DNA of 64,000 bases, taken from contig JASJFT010000005.1 in assembly GCA_030770425.1 (NCBI GenBank), positions 496,001 through 560,000 on the forward strand. The letters are read 5' to 3'. Below, piece by piece: positions 12,148-23,545 of the stretch. Origin of the DNA: Darksidea phi (Eukaryota > Ascomycota > Dothideomycetes > Pleosporales > Lentitheciaceae). The translations under genes and the position numbers were made by a program. Each line of letters begins with the position of its first letter. Position 1 is the stretch's first letter. The notes under the pieces are model-generated. The model had not been told where the DNA came from. It worked only from the letters and a program-made list of their open reading frames with translations, and made no database searches.

Positions 12148-13038
12148 TCACCCCATCGGCACCGGCCTCAAGTGCCCATCTTGATCGTACTTCGCCTTGA
12201 AAAACGTATAACTCAGCGTCACCGTTTCAATGCCCTTCATGTTAATATCAGTCGCAAACTCGGGATCGATGTAAAAGAAAACAGGCATGTCCACTGTCTC
12301 CCCCGCATTCAACCTCTGTTCCTCAAAGCAAAAGCACTGAATCTTTGAAAAGTACGGCGCCACCTGTCCTGGCGTGACAGAGTATGTGGCCACGCCAATG
12401 ATGTCTTCCTTGGAATTGTTCGTGGCCGTGTAAAAGGCGAGCGCGGTTTCCCCGGGCAGCACGCGCACCTCACGCTGTTGAGGACTGAACTTCCAGTCGA
12501 GGACATCGGAAACCGAGCCGTTGAACGTTATGCGGATGCGGGGATGCGCGTCTACGGGTTTGAGGCGGACGGAGGGGTCTGCCGTGGGGTCGCCGCCGTG
12601 CGCTGCAGACTTTATGGGCTGGCCACCCCAGCCAGTGGTTTGGCAGATCTAGTAGATGGAGTCAGCACGATCCTACCATGGATGGCTTTGGAGCATACCA
12701 TCTTATACATGGGAACTGAACCGTAAGAGAGCGCTACGGTTCCGAGGATGATGCTGAAGACGTAGTTCCTGCCTAGTGTTAGCAATCTTGCAATTGGTCC
12801 TTTTGCTATGTGCATCATACATTGTCGTTCTATTCTTCTCCTTATATCTCGCGTGCATTTGGTCCATTGACGGTACTGCACTTGATTTGGCGTCTTTCGT
12901 TGTGTTGAGCCATCTGCGCGATCGTACGATGCCCTGGTTTGTCGGGCGTGGGAAACGAGCGGCTACTCGAGAGCAAGACGAGCATGTCCATGGGTCTAGA
13001 ATGCGCAGTGTCTGTCGTAACGGCGATGAGATGGACAT
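12148..13038 (-). CDS. COX11: Cytochrome c oxidase assembly protein Cox11 (CtaG family)
   Basis: Copper chaperone of the mitochondrial inner membrane that delivers copper to the CuB site of cytochrome oxidase subunit 1. Three exons, 13038-12821, 12768-12699 and 12648-12148 (introns 52 and 50 bp), give 262 residues. A basic, Arg/Ser-rich N-terminus looks like a mitochondrial presequence. KNRTTMNY leads into the single transmembrane helix (FSIILGTVALSYGSVPMY). CQTTGWGG opens the intermembrane-space domain. The copper-binding CFCF motif is at 201-204, within a conserved IQCFCFEEQ context, and the immunoglobulin-like beta fold runs to the C-terminus. Every hallmark is present. It is divergent from the HIT-finger gene, with 229 bp between start codons. 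Confidence 0.95.
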
Positions 13039-13267
13039 TGTGGGGTATACCAGGTAGACGTAAAGTGGTGCGGTCAGTTCATCGATGGTCCGGAGATATC
13101 GGTGAAACTAACCTCTTTCGGTGGGTGGTTGGAGCTCGGACCATTGGATTTTAGATCTTCATGACCCAACGTCATTCGCGACAACCTCCACCCCTCCACT
13201 TGACCGTTAATCTCAATGCCCGATAAAGACTTCATATAGTGCAGACATCTACCTCAGTTATTCAGAA
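13039..13267. promoter_or_regulatory. Short bidirectional promoter (COX11 / HIT-finger gene)
   Basis: Only 229 bases separate two divergent start codons, so both promoters must lie here. No TATA box is obvious. Confidence 0.55.
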
Positions 13268-13963
13268 ATGACAGAAGATCTCTGTGGCGTTTGCTGCGCC
13301 CAACCGAAGAAATACAAATGTCCCACATGCGCGATGCCATAGTACGTCTCCCACAGCCATATCTCTTCACAGACCATCCTAATAATTCCCAGTTGTTCAA
13401 TACCATGTTTTAAACAGCACAAAACCACACACCCAGGCGCCGCCCCGACCCCACCAACGGCCGCACCTGAACCCGACCTCCCGAATCCACCTCCACCAAA
13501 ACCTGTACCAAAATACCTTCGCTCAAGGATAGACTTCTCCCAACTCGCCACAAATCAAAATTTCCAAAACCTACTAAAGCGACATCCTACACTTCTACCT
13601 GCCCTTCAACGCATATACGCTGCGACTATCGAGCCAGATCCAGATGAGGAGCGCCGGCGGAGGACAATACAGAGTTGGCGTGGACGGGGGAGGGGCAGTA
13701 GAGGAAGAGGCGTTGGTAGAGGTGGGTTTGGAGGCGGTAGGTGGGGGAGAGATAGTAAAGCGGAGGAGCCCAGGTGGACGCAGAAGAAAGGGGATGCAGA
13801 TGCGTTGAGGGATTTGAAGCGGATTAGGGAGGGTGAAAGGGGGGACCAAGAGATGGAGGGAGTTGGGGAGTTTGTCCGCTTAGTTGAGGAGATGTTTGGG
13901 GAGCAGGAGAAGGAAAAGGAGAAGGAAAGTGTCGAGGCGAAGGATGTGATGGATACGTTGTGA
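13268..13963 (+). CDS. HIT-type zinc-finger protein (possible box C/D snoRNP assembly factor)
   Basis: Two exons, 13268-13341 and 13393-13963 (51-bp intron, GTACGT donor), give 214 residues. The HIT finger is at the very N-terminus: Cys6/Cys9, Cys18/Cys21, Cys26, Cys30, His34, His38, with the PKKYKCPTCAMPYCSIPC signature completed across the intron. A Pro-rich linker follows, then a conserved-looking helical block (YLRSRIDFSQLATNQNFQNL, then LLPALQRIYAAT), an Arg/Gly-rich RG-repeat segment and an acidic coiled tail. In fungi such N-terminal HIT fingers occur in snoRNP assembly factors (Hit1/Bcd1 type) and chromatin-remodeller subunits. The RGG-like region favours an RNA-related role, but which one is inference. 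Long antisense frames across it are artefacts of its composition. Confidence 0.88.
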
Positions 13964-14429
13964 GCGTAGCGGAAGATACCCAAACATAAAAGGCGAGAGT
14001 TCGATATCATTACGGATATCTCATTGTCAGATAAGTGTATATAGCTTTCAAGCCTATGGACGAAGGGACGAAAGTGGTGATATACCTGCCAGAATCTTTC
14101 CAATTCACTCTGAACCCCATTCGACACTATGGCGCACTTCTCATCTAAGTTTTTGTGGCTAGGGCAACGTTCCAGGCGCAATATCGCAATGCTACCGTCC
14201 ACCTTTCACTCTTCATCTTATCAGACGGCCTAGAACTCTAACCTCACCATCTCAGATTATCTCCTTCGCTGCCCAATTGCGGTAATTATATATCGTATAA
14301 CATACGTAACGAGTCGTTTTCGCGTCGGCGAACAAAAAACACCAGACAGTGACATTCTCGAAAAGCGTAACTGAAAACGTTGTTGCGAAGATGTCGAGAA
14401 GCAGATAATGATCGACGATGCGCTTTGCA
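13964..14429. other. Convergent intergenic gap
   Basis: 3' flanks of the HIT-finger gene (+) and BTB paralog 2 (-). A minus-strand frame of 66 codons at 14252-14452 could be an extra 3' exon of the BTB gene, if the GTAAGT at about 14489 is used. Confidence 0.35.
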
Positions 14430-15772
14430 TCACCGTAACTTTTCCCGTACATCTTTAGCCGTCGACCGAAAGTTTAACCGGGATATACTTACTTCATTCC
14501 GGTGCGGCCAGACCTGAGGATGCATATGTTTCTTAAGGATCGACTCTAGGCCTTCCTCAATGTAAAAGTCTCCCATGCAAGCATGCCAATCACATTTGCT
14601 GGTAGCGAACTCTTCGAACGTGGTGGTGGCGGGGCGGTATGACCGCTCATTCCTCTGAAGGTTGCCCAAACCTTTTGAGTATATAACCACACTGTTTGGC
14701 ATATGGTCGGCATTGGCAGGGGTTGGAAACAGACCCAAGTCACCGTAGCACATCATAAGGTATCCGAGGCGAGTTGCAGCGCAGTTCCTGGACTTTCCTC
14801 TGGTACATTTCTTCCGCTTAGCCACCCGTGCAACAGCGGCAATGGTGATGTTCAAGATGTCTTGAAGGGCGGCACGGCGGAGGTGGCGAACCTTGTCTGT
14901 AACAGTAGGTTAGTAAATAGACGGAACGAGGCTTGATGCGTATAGTAAATGTTCCGAAGAAGCACACAGTGTGACTTACCTAGGATTTGATCTGGTAGAT
15001 CTTCAGAAAGAGCCATCTTCTCCGCTTTACGCATCTGTTGTCCTTTATGCATATAGCACAAGCGCCCGTCTTCGTCAACCGTTGCCGTCATCGCGATAAG
15101 ATTGGCGAAGTAATCGTAATCCCTCTGAAGATTGAACACATGGGTTATAAATAACCAGTCACCCGGATCGACTGATAACGGCCACGTCGCTGTCTTGCCT
15201 CGGTGCGGGTCCACCCAGCTCTTCCATGCAACAAAGGAACGCACGACTTTCGACAAGTCGTATTTGTCGCACAGGGTTGCAACTTCCAACAATTCTTCAT
15301 GGGACATTATGTTGGGCAGATCCTCGAATTTCTGATGGCAGAGTTGGAGCACAGTGTGGAATGCGTTCGGGTTGTCTTCTGGAAGGTGAATCTCGGATTT
15401 AAGGCTCTCCTTAAATTTTCCACATAGCATGGCTCGGAAGGCGCTGCTAAGCATTCTGAGTGCAGAACGGTTGATCCTGAACGTAGCGACCCCATCTGGA
15501 GACTCCTGCGTGCCGACCACAAGCGTGAGGTCGTACATATTGTCGAAGATGACAATTTTACTGTTTTCTATCATTTGCGTTGTCACTTCGTTCTCATCTT
15601 CCGGCTGAGGGTCAGCTAGTGATGATGTGAACAGCCTGGGTCCGAGTGCTTTTCGTCCGTTTTCGCTAGTCATTTTTCTAAGGTTTGAGAGGAATAACTG
15701 GGATCTCTTGCTGAGCAACTGGAGGGGATAGTCTGAAGTGGAGCGCTCTTGACTTAGGCGGGTGATTTGCAA
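14430..15772 (-). CDS. BTB/POZ domain protein, paralog 2
   Basis: Two exons, 15772-14980 and 14896-14430, with an 83-bp GT-AG intron in phase 1, give 419 residues. If translation starts at the internal MTSENGRKAL (15673), which aligns better with paralog 3, it is 386. The BTB/POZ domain is clear: DLTLVVGTQE, RINRSALRMLSSAFRAML, the LPEDNPNAFHTVLQLCH strand-helix, and LLEVATLCDKYDL. The C-terminal half is a helical domain with a Cys/Lys-rich patch (AKRKKCTRGKSRNC). A strong GTAAGT near 14489 could splice off the last ~20 residues, so the extreme C-terminus is uncertain. It shares its intron position (after DQIL) with the neighbouring copies, consistent with local duplication. Confidence 0.82.
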
Positions 15773-16220
15773 AAGAAGAAGTTATGAAATCTGCCTTTCC
15801 TGATGGGGGTGAAGATGAAGACGCGAAAGAGTCATACGGCAGCAATGTGCGCAGGCCATATTCATTGGAGTTAATGAAAATTCAACGACTTTCGAGATAA
15901 TGAAGGTGAATGGCAATGGTGAACGGCAATGGTGAACGGCAATGGCGAATGGAAGTTTTATCTTTGGTTAGGGATCGGGGTCAAGGTTGGGTAAGACGAA
16001 ATTATAGGAGTGGAACAAAAGCTTAGGTGAGTGATGGATATAGGAGCTAAGCTAAGTCCCTCGTGACCTTTCAGTCCTGGAGAAGGCTATCTACGCTGTG
16101 AGATCCTAGTATAGCGCAGGTAATAGACGACATCCAGATCTGTAGGTGATGCAAGAGCCCTCGCCGACTCTTTGCAAGCCGGTACACATCCCGGACCCTT
16201 GGTAATTGAAGGATCCCCGT
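15773..16220. other. Spacer between BTB paralogs 2 and 3
   Basis: Contains the 13-bp tandem repeat at 15907-15945. No gene recognised. Confidence 0.5.
15907..15945. repeat. 13-bp tandem repeat, three units
   Basis: Three consecutive units of TGAACGGCAATGG (the first has one mismatch), followed by a partial fourth. A minisatellite upstream of BTB paralog 2. Confidence 0.85.
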
Positions 16221-17398
16221 CTACTTCTTAGCCTGCTCTTCCATATGCTCCCGATGCGACTCTAGAGTCGGAGAAGCCATCCGTGATACCGCCCACTTCG
16301 CACATTTTGCCAAATCGACAATCCCGCCGCACTTCGAATGTGAAGTAACCCCATGGTCAATAAAGAATTCTCGATCGGGCGAGTACATAAGTTCAGATAT
16401 ACTTCCACCCTTGAGTTTCCTTGCCCGTGTCACCATTTCGGCATAGTCGTGCGAGTCGATTGTTTGTACCTTGATGTTCTGAAGCAACGTCTGCAAGGAG
16501 AGCACGCTCATTTCGATATCCTCTGCATTTTTGCGATTCGGATAAAGGCCTGCATCCATGAGTTGGATCGTCAGAGATCCGAGAATCATCGAGCGGCATT
16601 TGGATACAGCGGGTTCGCTGCGCTCGGTCAGCACCTGACAGACCTTGCCGTCGATAACTTTGTCGAGCGCAGAGTAGCAGTCCTTCAACATGCACGAGAG
16701 TGCCGTGATGCGAACCTCGAGTATGCTCTCTGTAGTATGCGTTAACAACAGCATCGAGATTTCATGAATCTTGTGACATTTCTGTCACAAAGGAGACGTT
16801 AAGACGTACCCAAGATGCCCGGAGGCATGTTCTGCCCAAGCAACTGGCCGTTCTTCGATATTACCTTTTTCCCAGAGCCTAAGAGCGATGGATGTACAGT
16901 AATGGAGACGGCTAAATCCTTTGCCAGATCGTCGAAGCTTTCGGAGTAACCGAAAGTCCAAGCAACAAACAGCCAGTCAGGATTGTAGTACATGGGGTAA
17001 CTCGGGTACAAGTATGGTTGGACCCAGCCGTACAAGTCCAAGAATGGGCGAACCAGCCTGACCAAGTCGTACCTATCGCAAACAATAGCGAGGCCAAGGA
17101 GTGCCTGGAAAGTAAGGCCGTTCTCGCCGGGGAGCTCATTGAAGTGGAGATGGGCGATCCGGAGGACGAGAAGCATAGCCTCCACATCAGCTTCATGAAA
17201 GATAATATTGGAACTTTCGCCCTTAGCCGAATAGTTCTCGAAATATTCTTTCCAAACAGGGCTCGCGAGGCACAGCGTGGTGCTGGAGACGCGGACGGAC
17301 TGTTGATTAGCCCCAGTTCCGAGTAACAACGTCATATCTCCGGCATCATGAAGGTTGATGGTCGGATATGAGCTTGAGTCAATGCTATCTGTAGACAT
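16221..17398 (-). CDS. BTB/POZ domain protein, paralog 3
   Basis: Two exons, 17398-16810 and 16729-16221 (80-bp GT-AG intron, phase 1, after GILE), give 365 residues. The BTB/POZ fold is visible as DAGDMTLLLGTGANQ, VSSTTLCLASPVWKEYF, a LHFNELPGENGLTFQALL segment and AIVCDRYDLVRLVRPFL. Downstream, PDWLFVAWTFGYSESFDDL matches PGDWLFITHVFNLQRDYDYF of paralog 2, and the C-terminal domain carries a Cys-containing end. The intron interrupts the same alignment position as in the other two copies. Divergence between copies is high, so the duplications are old. Confidence 0.85.
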
Positions 17399-19372
17399 TT
17401 GCAGGGAAGTTTTCTGCTGCTATGGGGGTGATGCGGGCGTTGAAAATGGGTTTCAATCAGTAGAGGAGATCCTAATGGGGCTATTTAAAACAATCCATTA
17501 GGTCCTCGCTTCTATGAATCTTGGAGTGAAGATGAAGATTTTGAAGTCGCTGGAACGACATTGTAGATTTGTGTACGATAGGAAAGAGATCCTGGAACTC
17601 CTGGGAGACTGCAATACTTCCAGCCTCCGAGTGAATGCGCAACGGTTGTGCAAATACTTAAGATGCCGTACAATCGTGTTTCCCAGTTGCATGGCTCACA
17701 GTAGCATCAAATTGTGCTCCTTCTAGCCAAATGTTATTGAAGCAGAGATAATTAGATAGACGGTTGAGGGTAAGGCAAACGAGGCGTTCTGCGCTAGCCG
17801 GTCTGGGCAGGGCCGCGCTTTTCGGAGCAAACGCCGATCCAATTCCATCACACTTCCAAAGCCTCATTGTGCTCGGTTCTCGGCAAATCGCGCCTCGAAA
17901 GTAGCTCGTTAGATGTATGATGATCAACCTCTGGATGGCAGCATAGATTCTATGCTGTTCTTCTTCACAAATCGAGCATTACTTCCTGATTTCGTCTCTG
18001 TACAATTCACCTCTCTCGCCATCTGATTACTCACTATACAAGGTTCAGTCTCACGGGTACCTGATTTCACTTTAGCTAGCTGCATGAGACATATTCATGC
18101 TACGTGGGACGAAACGTTGCAAACTTTAACCTCTTGGATGTTACGATCCACGTTGATGTTCGTCGTAATCAAGTCCCAGACCCGAGATGTCGGTACCGCC
18201 ATCATCCGGGTGTCGATCGAAGGAGACCGCCGTCCCACAATGACCGTCGAGCAGCTGGACGGACGGCTGGCCCGGAGAACTTTCATTTGTCCGCAATCTC
18301 CTACCGAAACTGTCTATAGGTTCAGCCAGCTCCGAAGTCTGAGCATCCTGGACGCGGCGGTGAGCGCACTGAATCGCGGTAGCGGATATGCACAGCCGAT
18401 CAGAAGATCTCATTTCGCGCAGGCCGCCAAAGCTAAAAACAGCATTGTTAACCGCTCATGTCCACTACAGGAATGGCTAGCGCCTCAGGAAATTTAAACG
18501 ACTTGATCGGTTCTGGGTCTGAGAGTCGTGGCATGCAGGGTCTGCACGCACTCACTATTGGAACAAGCTCACTACGGTAGACGAGCGGTTGGGCTCCTAT
18601 AGTAACCAGGTCATTCGAATCGACCGTGCTTTCGGGCTAACAAAAGTCGGGGCTGACACCAGGCCAAGCCGTTGGGAGCAAATGTTACATGTCCGGGCTT
18701 TTACGCGATGGCAAGCCATATCTCGCACGAAGTCATATCATTGGGAGAAACTCGCTCTGTTTCACTCCATGGGCTTTTGCCGAGGATGCGATCTTGGACT
18801 CTGCCCGACACGGGGAGCGTGTTGCTTCGACGCCTGGCACTCGACCTCACTCCTATAACCCTAACCCTGCGAACGGCGGCCGGAACATTTGTCCATTTGC
18901 GGGCGCATGCAACCGTCTGCCCACCGCGAAGGCTCTTGGTGAAGCGTTGCAATGTATCTTCATTCGCTGGAGTGGTCGGCTGACGGCGGCAACTTGTCCT
19001 GATTTGCCCCACAGTGATCAAAGCTCACAAGGCGAATCAGGACAGCACGGAGCGTGCGAGCGCTCCTTCGTCACGCCTATCGGATCATGTTTGATCACTG
19101 GGTGGTGTATTCGCACTGGTACTGGCTGCTCGCTTTGCCATGCTTTTTCTAGGTTGCATTCATCTTTGGTTCCACTTCCACTTTCCAGCTGGGCACAACC
19201 TTTCGTAGACAGTGGATCATCACCATCGTATCGCTAAAGAAGCTTCTCTGTCAATCTATTAGCATCTCTCCTCGGCCGCATCCTATGCATCAATAATGCA
19301 ATCGGTCGTCTACCACTGTGTCAACCATGCCGTCACTGAAGTTCGAACAAGTCACCCATCTCTAGCGACTCC
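17399..19372. other. Long intergenic region, no supported gene
   Basis: About 2 kb. Frames up to 182 codons on the plus strand (18689-19237) overlap other open frames and show no family signature or splice structure. It holds a hairpin at 18995-19044 and two telomere-like CCCTAA units near 18855. Confidence 0.4.
18995..19044. repeat. Inverted repeat (hairpin), 14-bp arms
   Basis: Arms tgtcctgatttgcc (18995-19008) and ggcgaatcaggaca (19031-19044) pair at 13 of 14 positions around a 22-base loop. Could be a transposon or regulatory relic. Confidence 0.6.
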
Positions 19373-19927
19373 ATGTCTACCTCGACAACGTCATCTTTTA
19401 AACCTCCCCCAGTCGTCGAATGTATCTCGCGGGAACAATGCCTTGGCATTGGCAAGAAGGTCTACGCCCCAGACAAGGTCTGTGACGCCTGCTTGAGGAG
19501 ACACGATCCGCAACAGCTCCGCGAGTGGGCTCAAGAAAACTCAAGCGCACTGCTTGCTCTTGACGAAGACTTTGCCCAGAAACAGGAGACGAAGCGAAAC
19601 ATCGAAGCACGCGGGCGGTACCTCTGCGCATTCGAAGATCCAGACTACACACACTATCGGTGGCGACGGCAGGATCTGAACCTGCGTGGCACCCGAACGG
19701 ATTGCGGCGTCGTGAAGCGCAAGGGATCAGCATGTGTGAAGTGTTGGAGGCGGCATCTGCAGAAGATTGGTATCGTGCAGTACTTCACGCCGATGGGATT
19801 GTGTCATGAAGAAGCTGATAAGGCGACCGACGTGTCAAAGGCAAATGAATCAGCAGTGGAAGAGGAAGGCTATGACGATGAAGACGATGAAGACGATGAT
19901 GTGGAGGGATATGACCTACTGCTATAG
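19373..19927 (+). CDS. Hypothetical Cys-rich protein with acidic tail
   Basis: An intronless frame of 184 residues from MSTSTTSSFK; no family recognised. Cysteine pairs recur (CISREQC, CDAC, CAF, CVKC), with Lys/Arg-rich flanks and a CxxC just before RRHDPQ and again at CVKCWRRH. This looks like two related zinc-binding half-sites around CDACLRRH and CVKCWRRH. It ends in a run of Asp/Glu (DDEDDEDDD). The two similar CxxCxRRH motifs suggest an internal duplication and possible nucleic-acid binding; this is inference. No signal peptide. Moderately confident that it is expressed, because the motifs repeat and the start is preceded by a pyrimidine-rich leader. Confidence 0.6.
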   Translation: MSTSTTSSFKPPPVVECISREQCLGIGKKVYAPDKVCDACLRRHDPQQLREWAQENSSALLALDEDFAQKQETKRNIEARGRYLCAFEDPDYTHYRWRRQDLNLRGTRTDCGVVKRKGSACVKCWRRHLQKIGIVQYFTPMGLCHEEADKATDVSKANESAVEEEGYDDEDDEDDDVEGYDLLL

Positions 19928-21111
19928 GTCGCATACGCTGTGAGGGCGTACTCACAATGAATGGCGTGCTCTGAGTTTGGGATACGATCTCGGTAAAGTT
20001 GATTCAGAGGGTTATGAGCGTCTAGGACCTCATATTAAGGTGTTGCGGACCCAAGACCGAACTGCGTCGCAATTACACAACCACAGCACGTTCGTATAAT
20101 GTACTAGGTACTACACCTACGTTTTGAAAGATAAAAGATACGGAACCAACGCCTTCCGAGAGCGCTGGAAGGCTTCGAATTATTGTCAAGGGACAGATAA
20201 AAGGAGAAAGATGTGTGATAAGTGTTGGGAAGGATGAAGGATGATAAAGTCCTCCACGACGAATTTGACAGTGAGCCTAAAGTCTCAAGACGGAGTAGTA
20301 GAGACCATCCTTGAGCGTAGACCAACTAGCAGCGCTTTCTAACCTCGTGAGGTCGGGATGCGTCGTCTGCAAAGCTCATCTAGATGGGTGTCAGTACCCT
20401 TTGCCTTACACTAGAGGCGCCATTGTCTCGCCATCGCGACGCTATCTGTATCCCCAAGTTACGAGCTCTGTTACCGGTAGCCAAAGATGTTTCCTTCTAG
20501 TTTACTAGTGGGTTGGTTATTGTGGAGTTTGGAGTTTTTGACATGTACATACTAAATTGTAAATGACTCATGGTATTCAGGTTTTAAAAAGTGCATGGAA
20601 ATGAATGGAATCGTGTCTGCGACGATAAATAAACAGTCATCTGTAAACATTTTCCAGAGAGGTGTCAGTATCTTCTGGCTTTAAGAGTACGTAATCTGTA
20701 AAGTTAATCCGGAGGCATGTTAGTATCTATTACACTGTACCATACCTACTTTATACCTTGTTTTGAACTGTCGTGATTGCTAGCTACCCTTAGTACAACG
20801 CAATAGGTGCTGACACCCTTCTAGATCAGCTCTGCAAACTTAAAGAGTCATGGTGTTGAGGTCGGCATCTCGGAGAATGCCTGTCAGCGCCTTCCCTAAA
20901 GAGGCCTAGTGCAGAGCGGTAGACCCCTCCGAAGGCGGCGAGAACTCGTCATCCGAATAAATAAAGACTCAGACTTCAAATTGCCTGCTGATTTCGCTCC
21001 GTGGCCCGAAGTGACTCACTCTCTGATTGCAGTCTTTTTATAGGAGCTGTTTTCCTCTGTTGTGCCAACCACCGCTCATCTTTGTTTCATCCCAATCGCA
21101 AAAACCACACA
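19928..21111. other. Intergenic, upstream of tryptophan synthase
   Basis: About 1.2 kb without a recognisable gene. The middle (20500-20760) is AT-rich. I found no element whose factor I can name with confidence. Confidence 0.5.
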
Positions 21112-23545
21112 ATGGATGCCATCAGGAAGACATTCGCGCAATGCAAGAAGGAGGGCAGAGTATAGACAATGCCACCAACCTCGCATGGGAAGAGTACTGA
21201 CCCTGGGTGTAGGCGGCGCTCATCACGTATGTCACGGCGGGGTACCCCACAGTCCAGGAAACGCCCGACATCCTGCTCGCAATGGAGGCTGGTGGCGCCG
21301 GTACGATCGCGTGCCCACCACCGAATGATTTGAGACTAGCTAATTTACATGCGTAGACCTCATTGAGCTCGGAATGCCCTTTACGGACCCAATTGCGGAC
21401 GGGCCGACCATCCAAAAGTCCAACACGGTACGCCGAGTCATTCGCCACCCCTCCTTCGAAGACTTCTGATAGATGTCCATAGCAAGCCCTCAAGAATGGC
21501 GTTACCACCGAAGGATGCCTCCAGATGGTCCGCGATGCGAGGAAGCGCGGCCTCAAGGCGCCGATATTGCTTATGGGATACTACAACCCGCTGCTGAGCT
21601 ACGGAGAAGAGCGCATGCTGCAGGACGCGAAGGAGGCAGGCGCCAATGGCTTCATCATGGTTGATTTGCCCCCTGAGGAAGCTCTACGCTTCAGGAACTT
21701 TTGCGCCAGCTATGGGTAAGGACCAGGTTTGGTTCTAGCGGGACGACGCTGATTCGATTTCTAGTCTATCCTATGTGCCACTGATTGCTCCGGCTACCTC
21801 GGAGCACCGTATGCGCGTCCTCTGCAAGATTGCCGATTCCTTCATCTACGTCGTCTCCCGCATGGGCGTCACCGGCGCCTCCGGAACCATGAACGCCGCC
21901 CTTCCACAGTTGCTCGATCGCGTCCACAAGTATTCTGGCAATATTCCTGCAGCCGTTGGTTTCGGGGTCAGCACTCGAGACCACTTCGTCAGCGTCGGAA
22001 AGATTGCCGAGGGTGTTGTCATTGGCAGTCAGATTGTCAATGTTCTGGCGGAGGCTGCTCCTGGTGAGGGTGCCCAGAGTGTGGAGAAGTATTGTGACAT
22101 GATTTGTGGAAAGAGCAGCCGCATGGACAGCACGACTCGCGAAGTTGGGATCATAGAGACTATGGACGCTGCGAAGGAGCCGAACGGCGTACATGTGGAC
22201 AAGGTCATCACTGATGCCGACGTTCCCAACGGACCTGGACTGGCAGATCAGATCGAAGCACTGAACACCGACGGATTCGACGACGAGCATGCGCTTCCAC
22301 CCCGTTTCGGTGAATTTGGGGGCCAATACGTGCCTGAGTCACTCATGGACTGCCTTTCCGAGCTGGAAAAAGGCTTCAACCAAGCGAATGAAGATCCCAA
22401 GTTCTGGGAGGAGTACCGGTCCTACTATGACTACATGGGCCGTCCGGGCCATTTGCATCTCGCAGAGCGCCTTACGGAACACGCGGGAGGAGCGAACATC
22501 TGGTTGAAGCGTGAAGACCTAAACCATACCGGTAGTCATAAGATCAACAATGCACTTGGCCAGATTCTCGTTGCCCGCAGACTCGGAAAGACGGAGATCA
22601 TTGCGGAAACCGGTGCTGGTCAGCACGGTGTCGCGACTGCTACTGTCTGCGCCAAGTTTGGTATGAAGTGCACCATTTATATGGGCGCCGAGGACGTGAG
22701 GCGTCAAGCTTTGAACGTCTTCCGTATCAAGCTTCTTGGAGCCTCGGTCATTGCCGTTGAGGCCGGCTCGCAAACCCTCCGCGACGCAGTTAACGAGGCC
22801 TTGCGAGCTTGGGTTGTTAACCTTTCTAGCACACACTACATTATCGGTTCGGCGATTGGTCCTCATCCCTTCCCGACCATTGTCCGCACGTTCCAGTCTA
22901 TCATCGGCAATGAGACGAAGCAGCAGATGCAGGAGAAGCGCGGGAAGCTTCCAGATGCTGTAGTCGCTTGCGTTGGCGGCGGGAGCAATGCCGTGGGCAT
23001 GTTCTATCCCTTTAGGAACGACCTGTCTGTGAAGCTTGTTGGTGTTGAAGCCGGAGGCGACGGTCTCGATACCACCCGTCACAGCGCTACCTTGACTGGT
23101 GGCACCAAGGGCGTCCTCCATGGTGTTCGCACCTATATTCTCCAGAACGAGCACGGACAGATCAGCGACACGCACTCGGTCTCTGCGGGTCTCGACTACC
23201 CGGGTGTTGGCCCAGAGCTTGCCTCTTGGAAGGACAACGAGCGCGCTAAGTTCATCGCTGCCACGGATGCTGAGGCCTTCACTGGTTTCCGTCTCATCTC
23301 CCAGCTGGAGGGTATCATTCCCGCCCTTGAAACGGCCCATGCCATTTATGGAGCGCTTGAGCTCGCGAAGACTATGAACAAAGATCAGGATATCGTCATC
23401 TGTTTGTCTGGTCGCGGCGATAAGGACGTGCAGAGTGTTGCTGAGGAGTTGCCGAAGCTGGGTCCGAAGATCGGATGGGACCTACGCTGTAAGTTCAAAC
23501 CTGGCTCATCCTCTGGCGAGCGATTGCTAATGCAAAACAGTCTAA
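21112..23545 (+). CDS. trp5: Bifunctional tryptophan synthase (alpha-beta fusion)
   Basis: Catalyses the last two steps of tryptophan synthesis: indole-3-glycerol phosphate to indole, then indole plus serine to tryptophan. Six exons (21112-21159, 21213-21300, 21357-21427, 21483-21715, 21765-23488, 23541-23545) give 722 residues. The alpha domain (1 to about 260) has [21 protein letters not shown] and [12 protein letters not shown] linker follows, then the beta domain from [11 protein letters not shown] with the PLP lysine K406 in HTGSHKINN, the ammonium/substrate loop ETGAGQHG, and the phosphate-binding [10 protein letters not shown] near 550. The last exon supplies only two bases and the stop (TC TAA), giving the C-terminus WDLRF. 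Reading through that intron would add an unrelated tail. All catalytic motifs are intact. Confidence 0.97.

Noticed and set aside
13606..14202. 198-codon minus-strand frame
   Set aside because: Antisense to the spliced HIT-finger gene; composition is a mirror of its RG and acidic tracts.
18850..18872. Telomere-like CCCTAACCCT
   Set aside because: Only two units; too short to be an interstitial telomere or chromosome-end marker.
18689..19237. 182-codon plus-strand frame
   Set aside because: No conserved motif, overlaps several other open frames, and no introns or promoter evidence; left as unassigned.
22519..23340. 273-codon minus-strand frame inside tryptophan synthase
   Set aside because: Exact antisense of the conserved beta domain, with no family similarity.
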